Shown: positions 41,948 to 50,446, counted from the first letter of the stretch. The stretch: 64,000 nucleotides of DNA from Bifidobacterium saguinibicoloris (GCF_019331725.1 NZ_JAHBBF010000002.1:62001-126000), one strand, 5' to 3'. Notes: generated by a model from the letters alone, not told the origin. A program made the numbers and translations.

Positions 41948-42127
41948 ATGACGGAACGGGAATCTCGCGCGATCGGCGTGGCCGAAGTCATCCATTCCGC
42001 GCATCTGGAAGGCGGTGACGTCACGCCCGGTTTTCTCGCCGACGCCCGTGACTATATCGAGGAGAAAATCGACGTACGGGAACTGCTCGATCGCACCCGC
42101 CGCCGCTACGGGTTGAATATCGCATGA
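41948..42127 (+). CDS. VbhA-family antitoxin of a Fic toxin
   Basis: A 59-residue helical protein (VAEVIHSAHLEGGDVTPGFL; IEEKIDVRELLDRTRRRYGL) matching the small VbhA-type antitoxins that inhibit Fic AMP-transferases by an inhibitory helix. Here SAHLEG stands in the position of the inhibitory (S/T)xxxE(G/N) motif. AAAGGAGG fits the ATG at 41948. Its stop codon overlaps a following ATG (ATGA), where a Fic toxin would begin, but that frame is dead after three codons. Confidence 0.75.
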   Translation: MTERESRAIGVAEVIHSAHLEGGDVTPGFLADARDYIEEKIDVRELLDRTRRRYGLNIA

Positions 42128-42309
42128 TCGATTAGGATGCGCAAAACCGCAAGTACACAGGTGTCCACCTACGCCCCTGCATCCGATTACGCGCCGATAC
42201 GCTAGGAACCGTTTGGGGAAAAATCATCAATCCGACCGGAATGAGGGGATGCCGATGCACGACGACACGAAGGACCGGCCGCGCTACGGCCATATGCTCG
42301 GCGGACATC
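42124..42309 (+). pseudogene. Possible remnant of a fic toxin gene
   Basis: The ATG at 42124 overlaps the antitoxin stop, the usual coupling for vbhA-fic. The frame reads M-I-D-stop and then continues DAQNRKYTGVHLRPCIRLRA and DTLGT, which resembles a Fic N-terminus (KYTYPG...LRN...RDADTL) with small losses. No HxFxxGNGR motif is present in any frame downstream. The assignment rests on context and weak similarity. Confidence 0.35.
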
Positions 42310-42809
42310 TGACGCTGGACGCGATCGTCTCGTTCCCGATCAGTCTGCTGGCCGCGTGGCTGGGATTGCGGTTCATCGCGCACGCTGCGTTCGACGCCGG
42401 CGAGCTGGCCGCATCGCTGGCAATCACCTGGCTGGGCGTCTCGCTGATTGACTCGCGTCTCGACTACGAACTGCGACGGGCGACGAACCGCGCCGCACCG
42501 CCGATGCCGTGGCCGATGGTCGCCGTCAAGATGGCGCTGCCCTTCGCCCTGCCGTGGCTCGCGCTTCTCGCGACCGTATGGCATGCGGACATGGCGACCG
42601 TCGCGGCAGCGAGCGTCGCCGCCGGAGCGATCCGCCTGGCGGAGATCATCGGCCTCGAACGACCGTGGCGGGGCGAGGATCAGGAGACGGTCGACCGGCG
42701 GCGCCGGGAGCTGCAACGCATCACCCGCGAGACGGCTGAGGAGATCCGCGAGGAACGGCAATCCCGCACCGACGCCTACGACCCCTATAACCTGCGCGGC
42801 AAACGGTGA
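42255..42809 (+). CDS. Small membrane protein of unknown function
   Basis: A 184-residue protein with about four hydrophobic segments (LDAIVSFPISLLAAWLGLRF; AASLAITWLGVSLI; MALPFALPWLALLATVW; TVAAASVAAGAIRLAEIIGL) and a charged cytosolic C-terminus (RRRRELQRITRETAEEIREE). Not recognised. The start at 42255 has GAGGGG six bases upstream; an ATG two codons earlier is possible. Confidence 0.6.
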   Translation: MHDDTKDRPRYGHMLGGHLTLDAIVSFPISLLAAWLGLRFIAHAAFDAGELAASLAITWLGVSLIDSRLDYELRRATNRAAPPMPWPMVAVKMALPFALPWLALLATVWHADMATVAAASVAAGAIRLAEIIGLERPWRGEDQETVDRRRRELQRITRETAEEIREERQSRTDAYDPYNLRGKR

Positions 42810-43022
42810 ATCGCCGTTCCTGCCCCCTCATACTTGGGATTCGTGAGAAAACGGCGAATCGACGCCCATGCAACCAACGGTTGCGCCGTGGTCGCGGCAT
42901 TGTCCGGTTGCGTTTCACCATGGCAACCGCAAGATGGTGGCGAAAGCGGCGCCACCGTGCCACAGTGGGATCATCGTTCGGACACGACGATCCGACACCA
43001 CCGACCAGAGGGGATGATGACG

Positions 43023-44039
43023 ATGACTTTCCGCACCAATCTGCAGACTCTGCGTGCAAGGCGCAACATGACGCAGGAGCAGCTGGCCATGCTGCTCGGC
43101 GTTTCGCGGCAGGCGATCTCGAAATGGGAATCCGAGAAGGCGTACCCGGAAATGGACAAGCTGCTGGCGATCTGCGACCTGTTCGGCTGTACGCTTGACG
43201 ATCTGGTGCTTGGCGACGTGGATCGGCCGGCGGCCCCCATGGGAACGACCGAGACCACCCCGACCATCGCCGATGAGTCTCGCACGGTCGTACAACGGGA
43301 GGATGCTCCGACCGCCCCTCTGCCGAAGGACATCACCGGATACGACGCCCACCGCCTCCGATTCTCGATGCTGATCGCATCCGGCGTGACGGCGATCATC
43401 GCATCGGTCGGCGTCGCCAACCTGTTCGACCCGGAATATTCGATCATCGGCGTCAATCCGCTCAATGACTTCCTGATGTTCGTCTGCATCTGCGTGGGCG
43501 TGATCATCGGACTGGTTCTGTTGGTCCCGGGTGCCATGATGCATGCCGCGTTCAGACGGAATCACCCGTATGTCAAGGACTTCTACACCGAGGATAACCG
43601 CCGCAGGGAATCCCGGCTTCTGGCATGCGGCGTGGTCGCGGGCGTGGCGGCAATCCTAATCGGCATCGCGGTCGTCGTATACATGGACGAGGTGCGGGAG
43701 GTCACCGCGGGATGGCCGAACGCGGTCATGCTGCTGCTGTCCGCGGCCGCGGTGTTCGGATTCGTCTACTGCGGCATGCGGTACACCATGGTGAACATCG
43801 ACGGCTACAACAAGGAAATCGAGCGGAGCCGGCGTCAACGTTCCGGTGACGCGCCGCAATCCGTGAAACTGTCCGGGGCGTTGAGCGGCATCATCATGCT
43901 CGTCGCCACGATCGTCGGTCTGACGCTGCTGTTCCTCGTCCCTGGGTCGCTGTTCTGGATGTCATGGGTGATCGGCGGTCTGCTGTGCGCCGTCACCGGA
44001 ATCATCGTCGGCCTGTTCAAGGATCATGTCGACAAGTGA
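43023..44039 (+). CDS. Membrane-bound XRE-family HTH regulator
   Basis: A 338-residue protein. Residues 1-65 are a Cro/CI helix-turn-helix (TFRTNLQTLRARRNMTQEQL; LLGVSRQAISKWESEKAYPE; LLAICDLFGCTLDDLVLGDV). After a linker come about six transmembrane segments (FSMLIASGVTAIIASVGVAN; VCICVGVIIGLVLLVPGAMM; VVAGVAAILIGIAVVVYMDE; IMLVATIVGLTLLFLVPGSL; WVIGGLLCAVTGIIVGLF). Membrane-tethered HTH proteins usually sense envelope or small-molecule signals. Start codons at 43014, 43017 and 43023 lie together; AGAGGGG best fits 43023. Confidence 0.85.
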   Translation: MTFRTNLQTLRARRNMTQEQLAMLLGVSRQAISKWESEKAYPEMDKLLAICDLFGCTLDDLVLGDVDRPAAPMGTTETTPTIADESRTVVQREDAPTAPLPKDITGYDAHRLRFSMLIASGVTAIIASVGVANLFDPEYSIIGVNPLNDFLMFVCICVGVIIGLVLLVPGAMMHAAFRRNHPYVKDFYTEDNRRRESRLLACGVVAGVAAILIGIAVVVYMDEVREVTAGWPNAVMLLLSAAAVFGFVYCGMRYTMVNIDGYNKEIERSRRQRSGDAPQSVKLSGALSGIIMLVATIVGLTLLFLVPGSLFWMSWVIGGLLCAVTGIIVGLFKDHVDK

Positions 44040-44216
44040 ACGAACGGAAGCCACGGGCGGGACACTACGCATGGTGATGCTGTTCCTCCCCTCCCTTCAT
44101 GAGGATCCGACGCAGGCCGGACCTCAAGGCGCCAACGGTACGCATTGCATACGTCATCGCGTTCCGGATTATACCGTCTGATGCCAATGATCTGTGTCCT
44201 GCGATACGGGATGCGA

Positions 44217-44248
44217 ATACGGGGATACGGGGATACGGGGATACGGGG
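44217..44248. repeat. Four tandem ATACGGGG units
   Basis: Perfect 8-bp units at 44217, 44225, 44233 and 44241 in gene-free DNA; a partial unit (GATACGGGATGCG) precedes them. Confidence 0.9.
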
Positions 44249-44306
44249 ATGCTAACGATTAGTGGGTAGGTCGCAAAACAAAGTCACAGTACTGGCAACC
44301 TAGTGT

Positions 44307-44381
44307 CCGATAAGACACAACCCGATAAGACACAACCCGATAAGACACAACCCGATAAGACACAACCCGATAAGACACAAC
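44307..44381. repeat. Five perfect 15-bp tandem units
   Basis: CCGATAAGACACAAC starting at 44307, 44322, 44337, 44352 and 44367. Built from the inner part of the GTGTC-N6-GACAC dyad at the element's left end. Confidence 0.95.
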
Positions 44382-44433
44382 ACCGTTCATCTCCCGAAAC
44401 GCGACGACAACCACTCAGCAGCCATCAATCGCG

Positions 44434-44466
44434 CCCTTGTTCATCGATGGCATCGATGAACAAGGG
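44434..44466. repeat. 33-bp perfect palindrome
   Basis: CCCTTGTTCATCGATG and its exact complement flank a single G at 44450. It could extrude a cruciform or act as a bidirectional terminator, or be the core of the surrounding element. Confidence 0.85.
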
Positions 44467-44867
44467 TCTTCGCCAGTCTGTGCGGCGAGAAGTCAGGCTT
44501 CGGCGTTGTTGCAGAGCCTTCCCATATGCGGGATATGAGAGAGAGTTCGCCTTGAGCGGGTTGGTTTCCATCACATGCCGGGTTCGAGCCCACCAACATA
44601 CGCCTTCCCCCACCGCCATCAGTGTCTTATCAGACACCGGCCTGTCATTGGCCCCAAGAAGCATCATCACCATTCTCCGTAGCGGTTGGGAACACAAGCT
44701 TCTCGCAGCATTCATATCCATGAGCAATACGTAGGCAACGTCTTGCCGTTCCGGCACTACACTGGGAGGGACGGAACCGGGCGGGATACGCCGGCGCGAT
44801 ACGCGCGCACGATACCCTGTGGGGTTCCGTGAGTCGAACGTCAGTCATCAGTCATAAGGAGGCTGCC

Positions 44868-45233
44868 ATGATCGATCATGTCGGATTGTTCGTCAAGGAT
44901 GCGAACGAGCGCGCGGACTTCTACGAGAAGCTGCTGGCGCCGTTGGGATACGCGAAGAAGCACGAGTTCCCGGGCGCGGTGTGTTTCGAGAACACCGAGG
45001 ACGGCGACAGCGTGTGGCTGGAGTCCCCGAAGGACGGCAACCCGGTCGTGCCGACGCATCTGGCGTTCCGCGCCGCGGACCAGAATGCAGTCAAGGCGTT
45101 CCACGCGGCCGGCCTCGAGGCGGGCGGCACGGACAACGGCCAGCCCGGTCCACGTCCGAACTACGGCCCGACCTACTACGCGGCGTTCATCCACGACCCC
45201 GACGGCAACAACATCGAAGCCTGCCTGCAGTAG
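44868..45233 (+). CDS. VOC (glyoxalase/dioxygenase superfamily) protein
   Basis: A 121-residue protein with paired beta-alpha-beta-beta-beta modules: MIDHVGLFVKDANERADFYE at the start and FHAAGLEAGGTDNGQ, YYAAFIHDPDGNNIEACL at the end. Metal ligands would be His4 and Glu118 (NNIEACL). The substrate is unknown; the closest general type is glyoxalase/bleomycin-resistance-like. AAGGAGG at 44856-44862 fixes the ATG. Confidence 0.85.
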   Translation: MIDHVGLFVKDANERADFYEKLLAPLGYAKKHEFPGAVCFENTEDGDSVWLESPKDGNPVVPTHLAFRAADQNAVKAFHAAGLEAGGTDNGQPGPRPNYGPTYYAAFIHDPDGNNIEACLQ

Positions 45234-45374
45234 GCACGGCAGGCATCCCACGGAAGCGGCGTATGGGACGGACGGATGCGCCCGTCCCATACGCCGACGA
45301 TGCCGCCATCGGCACGTGGGCACCCCTCGCCCGGAAACCGGATGAAAACCGGGCGAAAACCGGGCGAAGAGCAC

Positions 45375-45992
45375 TCACTCCCACACGTCGAGGCGACGGT
45401 CCTTGTAGAAGTATTCGCGGTCCTTCTCGCCGATCTCGCGCACGGCCTTGCACGGCACGCCGTACGCGACGGTGTTCGCCGGGATGTCGTGGCTGACCAC
45501 CGATCCGGCGCCGATCACGCTGTTGTCGCCGATGGTGACGCCGGGCAGGATCGTCACGTTCGCCCCGACCCACACGTTACGTCCGATCGTGACCGGGATG
45601 CAGTACACGTAGTGGTGTTCGCGCAGGACCGGCAGCAGCGGATGCCCGGCGGTCGCAATGACGACGTTCGGCCCGAACATGCAGTAGTCGCCGATGGTGA
45701 TGTCCGCGTCGTCGACGCACGTGAAGTTCACGTTGCAGTAGACGCCCTTGCCCATATGGACGTGCGCGAACCCCCAGTTGGCATGTGCCGGCGTCTCGAC
45801 GTGACATCCCTCACCGATTTCGGCGAACATCGCCTTGAGCAGCCGCTCCTTGCCGTCCACGTCGGTGGGATGGGTGCGGTTGAACTCCCACAGCTTCTCC
45901 TGGCATTCGAGCTGTCCGTCCATGATGTTCGGATCATCGTAGCGGTACGGCAGTTGCGCGGTGCGGCGCTCGGCGTTGGTGAGTTCGGTCAT
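45375..45992 (-). CDS. Maltose/galactoside O-acetyltransferase (hexapeptide family)
   Basis: A 205-residue acetyl-CoA-dependent sugar acetyltransferase of the LacA/Maa type. The N-terminal mac domain (LPYRYDDPNIMDGQLECQEK) precedes a left-handed beta helix of hexapeptide repeats (ITIGDYCMFGPNVVIAT; VTIGRNVWVGANVTILPG; VTIGDNSVIGAGSVVSHDIP). The catalytic His is in IATAGHPLLP. GGAG lies just upstream of the ATG at 45992. The 141-bp gap to the VOC gene carries two GAAAACCGGGC copies. Confidence 0.9.
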   Translation of the reverse strand: MTELTNAERRTAQLPYRYDDPNIMDGQLECQEKLWEFNRTHPTDVDGKERLLKAMFAEIGEGCHVETPAHANWGFAHVHMGKGVYCNVNFTCVDDADITIGDYCMFGPNVVIATAGHPLLPVLREHHYVYCIPVTIGRNVWVGANVTILPGVTIGDNSVIGAGSVVSHDIPANTVAYGVPCKAVREIGEKDREYFYKDRRLDVWE

Positions 45993-46184
45993 GACACTCC
46001 ATTTTCCTTTATCGACACAGCGCAATAATCACCATGATGTTTGCGTTATCATTCTATGCCGCGCCGGAACGTCGCGCAATCCGGGAGGGGGCAACGGATG
46101 CGGTCAGCCCCGGCATCGGGCACCGGCCCGACCGCGCGCCGCACACTCACGCACGGACGCCCGGACCATCGGACGCTCAGTCAC

Positions 46185-47468
46185 TCAGTCCAACGGCAGC
46201 ACGGTGGTGGGCGATCCGGCATGCAGCGTCAGACACCGGACCGGTTCGCCGTCGGGGGCGATGCGGAACACCGTCAGATCGTCCGACACCTCGTTCGCCG
46301 CGATGACGACCCGTCCAACCGCACGCAGATGACGGGGCCGACTGCCCCCGCTGGACACGCCGCGGCCGCGCCATCCGACTCCATCCGGCCCGGCGAGACG
46401 ATGCAGTCGAGACCCGTCCCAGCGCAGCGCGATGATGCGTTCGGACCCGCGCAGCCCCACGTAGACCATGCCGGATTCCGCGCCACGGTCCACGCCGGAG
46501 GCTCCATCACGGCCTGCACCGGCGATTCCATCACGGTCCGCACCGCCCCGGCCGTCACCGTCATCCGGCACGAAGGCCAGCGACGCGGCCTGATCGCCGT
46601 CGTCGCCGCCCAGGTCGACGGTGTCGAGCACCCCGATGCCGCCCGCATCCAGCTCGCCGCTGCACGGTCCCAGCACCGTGACCGTGTCGCCCCATTCGTC
46701 GACGACGGCCACACGCCACGCGCCGTCACGTGCGGGCAGCAGGTGCATGTCCCTCGGACCGGTGCCCGGCGCGAGCACCACCGAGCCCACACGCACAAGC
46801 ACGCCATCCCGCCAACGATGCACATGGATACGATCGGCACCCAAATCGGTGCTCAGCACGCGGCCGTCGGGCAACGCGAGCGCCCAATGCGCATGCGGCC
46901 CCTCCTGCGCCGGCAGTGGTCCACGCCCCTCACCGTGCAGCACCTGCGCCACCTCGCCCAATCCGCCGCCGTCACCGATCGGGAACACGCAGACGGCCCC
47001 GCCGACATAGCATGCGACGATCGCGTGCCTCGCGCCGCGGTCGTCCACGGCGACCGTCACGTGCGCGGGCCCGGCACTGGGCACGGGCACGCGCGACACC
47101 AATTCGAGCCTCGGCTCGCCGCCGACGCGGGTCAGACGCAGCGCGGCGAGTTCATCGCTGTTCTCCAGCACCGCGTACACCATGTCGCCGTCCCGCTCCA
47201 GCCATGAGGGCGACGGCAGGTCGGACAGCAGTCCGGCACGTTCCAGCGAGATCCCGGGCACATCGGCGGCCGCATGAATCGCAGGGCCCGCATATCCCGC
47301 CGAGTCGGCCGAATCCGCAGAATCCGTACGCCCCATATGTCCCGCACGCCCTACGTAATCCGCATGTCCCGTATGGTCCACATGCAGCACATACCATTCG
47401 ATCCCCGGGCTGTGGGATCCCTGCAGGGCGCCGAATCCGCCCACCAGCACGTCGATGTCTTCGCTCAT
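46185..47468 (-). CDS. Lactonase-family beta-propeller protein (6-phosphogluconolactonase-like)
   Basis: A 427-residue predicted seven-bladed propeller of the YbhE/Pgl lactonase family: PSPSWLERDGDMVYAVLENS, GPAHVTVAVDDRGARHAIVA, GPHAHWALALPDGRVLSTDL, GTGPRDMHLLPARDGAWRVA and SRPRHLRAVGRVVIAANEVS are the repeated family motifs. Two inserts are low in complexity (residues 32-60, Asp-Ser-Ala repeats; 305-330, Gly/Asp/Arg). The real substrate is unknown. TACACT lies seven bases before the ATG, and that spacer reads GGAGGGC, so a leaderless or a Shine-Dalgarno start are both possible. Confidence 0.75.
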   Translation of the reverse strand: MSEDIDVLVGGFGALQGSHSPGIEWYVLHVDHTGHADYVGRAGHMGRTDSADSADSAGYAGPAIHAAADVPGISLERAGLLSDLPSPSWLERDGDMVYAVLENSDELAALRLTRVGGEPRLELVSRVPVPSAGPAHVTVAVDDRGARHAIVACYVGGAVCVFPIGDGGGLGEVAQVLHGEGRGPLPAQEGPHAHWALALPDGRVLSTDLGADRIHVHRWRDGVLVRVGSVVLAPGTGPRDMHLLPARDGAWRVAVVDEWGDTVTVLGPCSGELDAGGIGVLDTVDLGGDDGDQAASLAFVPDDGDGRGGADRDGIAGAGRDGASGVDRGAESGMVYVGLRGSERIIALRWDGSRLHRLAGPDGVGWRGRGVSSGGSRPRHLRAVGRVVIAANEVSDDLTVFRIAPDGEPVRCLTLHAGSPTTVLPLD

Positions 47469-47532
47469 GCCCTCCAGTGTAGGGACCGCCGGCGGCAGGA
47501 TGCTCCTAGCCGACGCGTGCGAGATGCGTCGA

Positions 47533-48237
47533 TCACGGCAGCAGCAGCGGGCGCAGCGTCTCCTCGCCGGCGAACCGGATGCCGGTCAGGCCGCGTACGG
47601 CGGCGGCCGCGGCGTCCGCGTTGCGCTGTTTGTCGTCGACGAACGCCGCATGCGCCGGGTCGACGCCGAACCGTGCGATGGCGCGACGGTAGATCTCCGG
47701 GTCCGGCTTGTGGATGCGTTCGGCGCTGGAGACGACGACGCCCTTGAGGACGCCGAGCGCCGGGAACAGTTCGCGCGCCGCGTCGACGTATTTGACGGTG
47801 AAGTTGGTCAGTCCCCAGCAACGCACGCCGGCCGCGTCGAGGTCGTGCAGCAGCGCCGCCATGCCGGGCAGCATGCCCGTCAGCGCGCGCCGCTGCCGCG
47901 CGAAGTACGTCGCGAACGCGCGCAACCGCACCGCCGCGTCCGATTCATCCGATACGTCCGATTCGTCAGATACGCCGTTCCCGCCGACGATGGCGCGTCG
48001 CGCCTCATCCCCGCCGACGCCATGATGTTCCGCGTAGTCGGCGAGGATGCGCCCCTCACTCCAGCCCAGGTCGGACAGCTCGTCGTAGTGCCAGAAGCCG
48101 TACGGATCGTCGCGGTCGAACAGCCGGTCGAGCACGTCGTCGGGGAACAGCCCCGCGACGGCCCGGCGCGGCCGCCAGTCGACCAGCACGTCGCAGAAAT
48201 CGAAGATCACGTCGTCATAGGCGAACACGGCACTCAT
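47533..48237 (-). CDS. HAD-superfamily hydrolase
   Basis: A 234-residue HAD phosphatase. Motif I is VIFDFCDVLVDW, in place of the usual FDFGGVLVDW, motif II is CWGLTNFTV, motif III Lys is in AERIHKPDPEIY, and motif IV is AAFVDDKQRNADAA. The alpha-helical cap follows motif I. Residues near 90-105 (VSDESDVSDESD) are encoded by a short repeat. The start at 48237 is chosen because TACAGT lies seven bases upstream; the longer frame lacks any start signal. Confidence 0.88.
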   Translation of the reverse strand: MSAVFAYDDVIFDFCDVLVDWRPRRAVAGLFPDDVLDRLFDRDDPYGFWHYDELSDLGWSEGRILADYAEHHGVGGDEARRAIVGGNGVSDESDVSDESDAAVRLRAFATYFARQRRALTGMLPGMAALLHDLDAAGVRCWGLTNFTVKYVDAARELFPALGVLKGVVVSSAERIHKPDPEIYRRAIARFGVDPAHAAFVDDKQRNADAAAAAVRGLTGIRFAGEETLRPLLLP

Positions 48238-48579
48238 ACGCGCCACTGTACGCCACGGCGTGTGCGCGAACGGACGGTCTCTCGGGAACCGGCACGGGAG
48301 GCCCTTCACGCGCCTGCGATTCCGCCGTTTTCGGCGCCTCCGTCCACACACCCGACCATATGGAGAGATACGTCTCGAAAAGACGGGACGCGATGCTATG
48401 GTGTGATGCCGTCAAATACGGTGCCCGTCCCAAGTGATTCACGAAATCGACGGAGGGTCGCCACCTGAAATACCGCGTCTGCGGTCGACGTCGACCGGTC
48501 GAACCGTTTCGAACGCCGCAGCAACGTGGTGATAGTCCGAAACCACATCCGAAAACCGCATCATCCAAGGAACGAAACC
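48238..48579. other. Gene-free divergent region with regulatory dyad
   Basis: The 342 bp between the HAD hydrolase and the ketopantoate-reductase-like gene contain TACAGT for the leaderless HAD message (48245-48250), a dyad CGTCT-CGAAA-AGACG (48371-48385) and TATGGT (48397-48402) as a likely rightward -10. No coding sequence is evident. Confidence 0.5.
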
Positions 48580-49542
48580 ATGAAATACACCGTCATCGGC
48601 GCGGGAGCCATGGGCCTGCGCTACGGCATCCTGCTGCAGGAGCACACCGACGCGCACGTCGACTTCATCGACACCTGGCAGCCGCACATCGACAAGATCC
48701 GCGAGCAGGGCGGCGTGTACGTCAGCCGCGACCATGAGAACCGCCGTCTCATCCCCATCAACCTGTACACCCCGGAGGAATACGAGGGCGATCCGGACGT
48801 GTGGATCATCTTCATGAAGCAGATGCAGCTCGAGGAGATGATGGGGCGCTGCGCCCACCTGTTCAAGGACCATCAGGTCGCGTTCAGCGCGATGAACGGC
48901 TGGGGCCATTTCGAGAAGATCGCCCAATACTTCCCCGAGGACCGCATCTACGGCGGCACCGCGCTCGTCGCCACCGTGCTCAACGGCCCGGGCGACGTGG
49001 ACTTCATCGGCAAGTCCGGCGCCGGCACGATGCACATGTGCGCGATGACCAACGAGGTGACCGACATCGAGCAGGCCATCTTCGCCGACTTCCAGCAGGC
49101 GAACCTCAACCCGGAGATCGCCGACGACTTCAAGGGCATGTGCATGGCCAAGATCGTGTTCAACTCGGTGGTGAACACCCTGTGCACGATGTACCAGATC
49201 ACTATGGGCCAGTTCATCAGCTATCCGGGCGCCCGCGACATGGCCATGCAGCTCATCAACGAGGCGTACGACGCGTGCGACCGCGCCGGCATCAAGCTCA
49301 TCAACACGCGCGCCGAGGAGCTCGAGTCCGTCGACTACGTGAGCCGTACCGGCAACCCCCTGCACTACCCGTCGATGTACCAGGACATGAGCCGCGGCCG
49401 CAAGACCGAGGTCGACTACATCAACGGCTACATCGCCAAGCTGGGTCGTGAGAACGACTACGTGTGCCGCACGCACGAATTCCTCACCCACGGCGTGCAT
49501 CTGGCCGAGCTCGCGTTCCAGTACCACCATCAGGGCGAGTGA
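48580..49542 (+). CDS. Ketopantoate reductase-like (ApbA/PanE family) oxidoreductase
   Basis: A 320-residue NADPH-dependent reductase. The Rossmann motif is YTVIGAGAMGLRYGILLQ, and the C-domain has MCMAKIVFNSVVNTLCTMYQ with the family Lys and the signature PSMYQDMSRGRKTEVDYING. PanE makes pantoate for coenzyme A, but ApbA/PanE paralogues with other 2-oxo acids are common, so the exact substrate is open. CCAAGGAAC precedes the ATG at 48580. Confidence 0.8.
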   Translation: MKYTVIGAGAMGLRYGILLQEHTDAHVDFIDTWQPHIDKIREQGGVYVSRDHENRRLIPINLYTPEEYEGDPDVWIIFMKQMQLEEMMGRCAHLFKDHQVAFSAMNGWGHFEKIAQYFPEDRIYGGTALVATVLNGPGDVDFIGKSGAGTMHMCAMTNEVTDIEQAIFADFQQANLNPEIADDFKGMCMAKIVFNSVVNTLCTMYQITMGQFISYPGARDMAMQLINEAYDACDRAGIKLINTRAEELESVDYVSRTGNPLHYPSMYQDMSRGRKTEVDYINGYIAKLGRENDYVCRTHEFLTHGVHLAELAFQYHHQGE

Positions 49543-49614
49543 CGGCCTGACGTTCCATCCTTCCGATGGCGGACGAACCGGCCGCGCGACGGTCCGGTAA
49601 TACGATGCGCGTAC

Positions 49615-49638
49615 CATGCCGGACAATGGTCCGGCATG
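49615..49638 (+). terminator. Short hairpin terminator
   Basis: A perfect 10-bp stem, CATGCCGGAC/GTCCGGCATG, loop AATG, downstream of the reductase gene. Confidence 0.6.
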
Positions 49639-49669
49639 ACCGTCGGACGTCGGGGAACGGAGGGACGAC

Positions 49670-50446
49670 ATGACGTATGCGCAGGCGCTGCTGGGGTTCG
49701 CGCTGGTGGCCGGTTCGATGGCGCTGCTGCCCGGACTGGACATGATGATGGTGGTCAACGAGACCATCAATTCGACGCGCCGACGCGGCATCGCCGCCGC
49801 CTGCGGTATTTCGTTCGGCGTGCTCGCATGGGCGGTGGCAGCCGCCGTCGGCCTCGCCGCGCTCATCAACGCGTTCCCGCTCGCCTACGATGCGATCCGC
49901 CTGTTCGGCGGCGTGTACCTGTTGTATCTGGCGTTCAGTCTCGTCCGCCGCCCGCGGAGAAAGACGTCCGACGCCGCGGTCGCCGATGCCACGGTCGCCG
50001 ATGCCACGGCTGCCGACGCCACGGCTGCGTCCGCGACGCGGACCGTCCCTCCCGCACGTTCCGTCGATGCGTCCGACGCGCCCGATGCGTCCGATGCGTC
50101 CCGCGGCCGCCGCGCGGGTTCCGGCGCCCCCATCGTATCGTCGTTCGTGCGTGGGTTCCTCACCGACCTGTTCAACCCGAAGATCGGCGTGTTCTACATC
50201 GCCGTCATCCCCCAGTTCCTCGTGCCCGGGGTGGACCATCTGCGGATGGGCGTCTCGTTGGGGCTCATCCATTTCACCGAGAGCATGCTGGTGCTCATCA
50301 CTCTCGCCTGCATGGCGGCGTTCTTCGCCGGCAAGCTCAGGTCGGAGCGGTCACGCCGCGTACTGAGCCTGGTGTCCGCCGGCATCATGGCCGTGCTTGG
50401 TGGCGTGACCATCGCCGACGCGGTGCGCAGTCGTCTCGCCGCGTGA
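49670..50446 (+). CDS. LysE/RhtB-family amino acid exporter
   Basis: A 258-residue membrane protein. The family start is ALLGFALVAGSMALLPGLDM, followed by RRRGIAAACGISFGVLAWAV and, after the middle loop, SSFVRGFLTDLFNPKIGVFY, the RhtB signature. About six transmembrane segments. The cytosolic loop (100-150) is extended by Ala/Asp/Ser repeats (ADATVADATAADATAA), encoded by short tandem DNA repeats. The substrate is probably an amino acid. GGAGGGACG precedes the ATG. Confidence 0.88.
   Translation: MTYAQALLGFALVAGSMALLPGLDMMMVVNETINSTRRRGIAAACGISFGVLAWAVAAAVGLAALINAFPLAYDAIRLFGGVYLLYLAFSLVRRPRRKTSDAAVADATVADATAADATAASATRTVPPARSVDASDAPDASDASRGRRAGSGAPIVSSFVRGFLTDLFNPKIGVFYIAVIPQFLVPGVDHLRMGVSLGLIHFTESMLVLITLACMAAFFAGKLRSERSRRVLSLVSAGIMAVLGGVTIADAVRSRLAA

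Larger units (their letters stand above)
44303..44637. mobile_element. Possible MITE-like element with 16-bp terminal inverted repeats
   Basis: GTGTCCGATAAGACAC (44303-44318) and the reverse complement of GTGTCTTATCAGACAC (44622-44637) agree at 15 of 16 bases, bounding about 335 bp of lower-GC DNA with no credible gene. Each end is itself a dyad. No target-site duplication is evident next to the ends, so this may be an old insertion-sequence remnant rather than an active element. Confidence 0.45.

Noticed and set aside
44570..44600. A tRNA-like T-arm (GGGTTCGAGCCC)
   Set aside because: The adjoining bases do not form a full T stem and no anticodon or acceptor arm can be folded around it.
44303..44734. 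A 143-codon frame beginning MSDKTQPDKTQP
   Set aside because: It consists of the 15-bp tandem repeat followed by sequence with no family resemblance, and there is no ribosome site before the GTG.
44425..44757. A 110-codon leftward frame in the same patch
   Set aside because: It crosses the 33-bp palindrome and the element end; no ribosome site and no recognisable domain. It could be a decayed transposase fragment, but I cannot support that.
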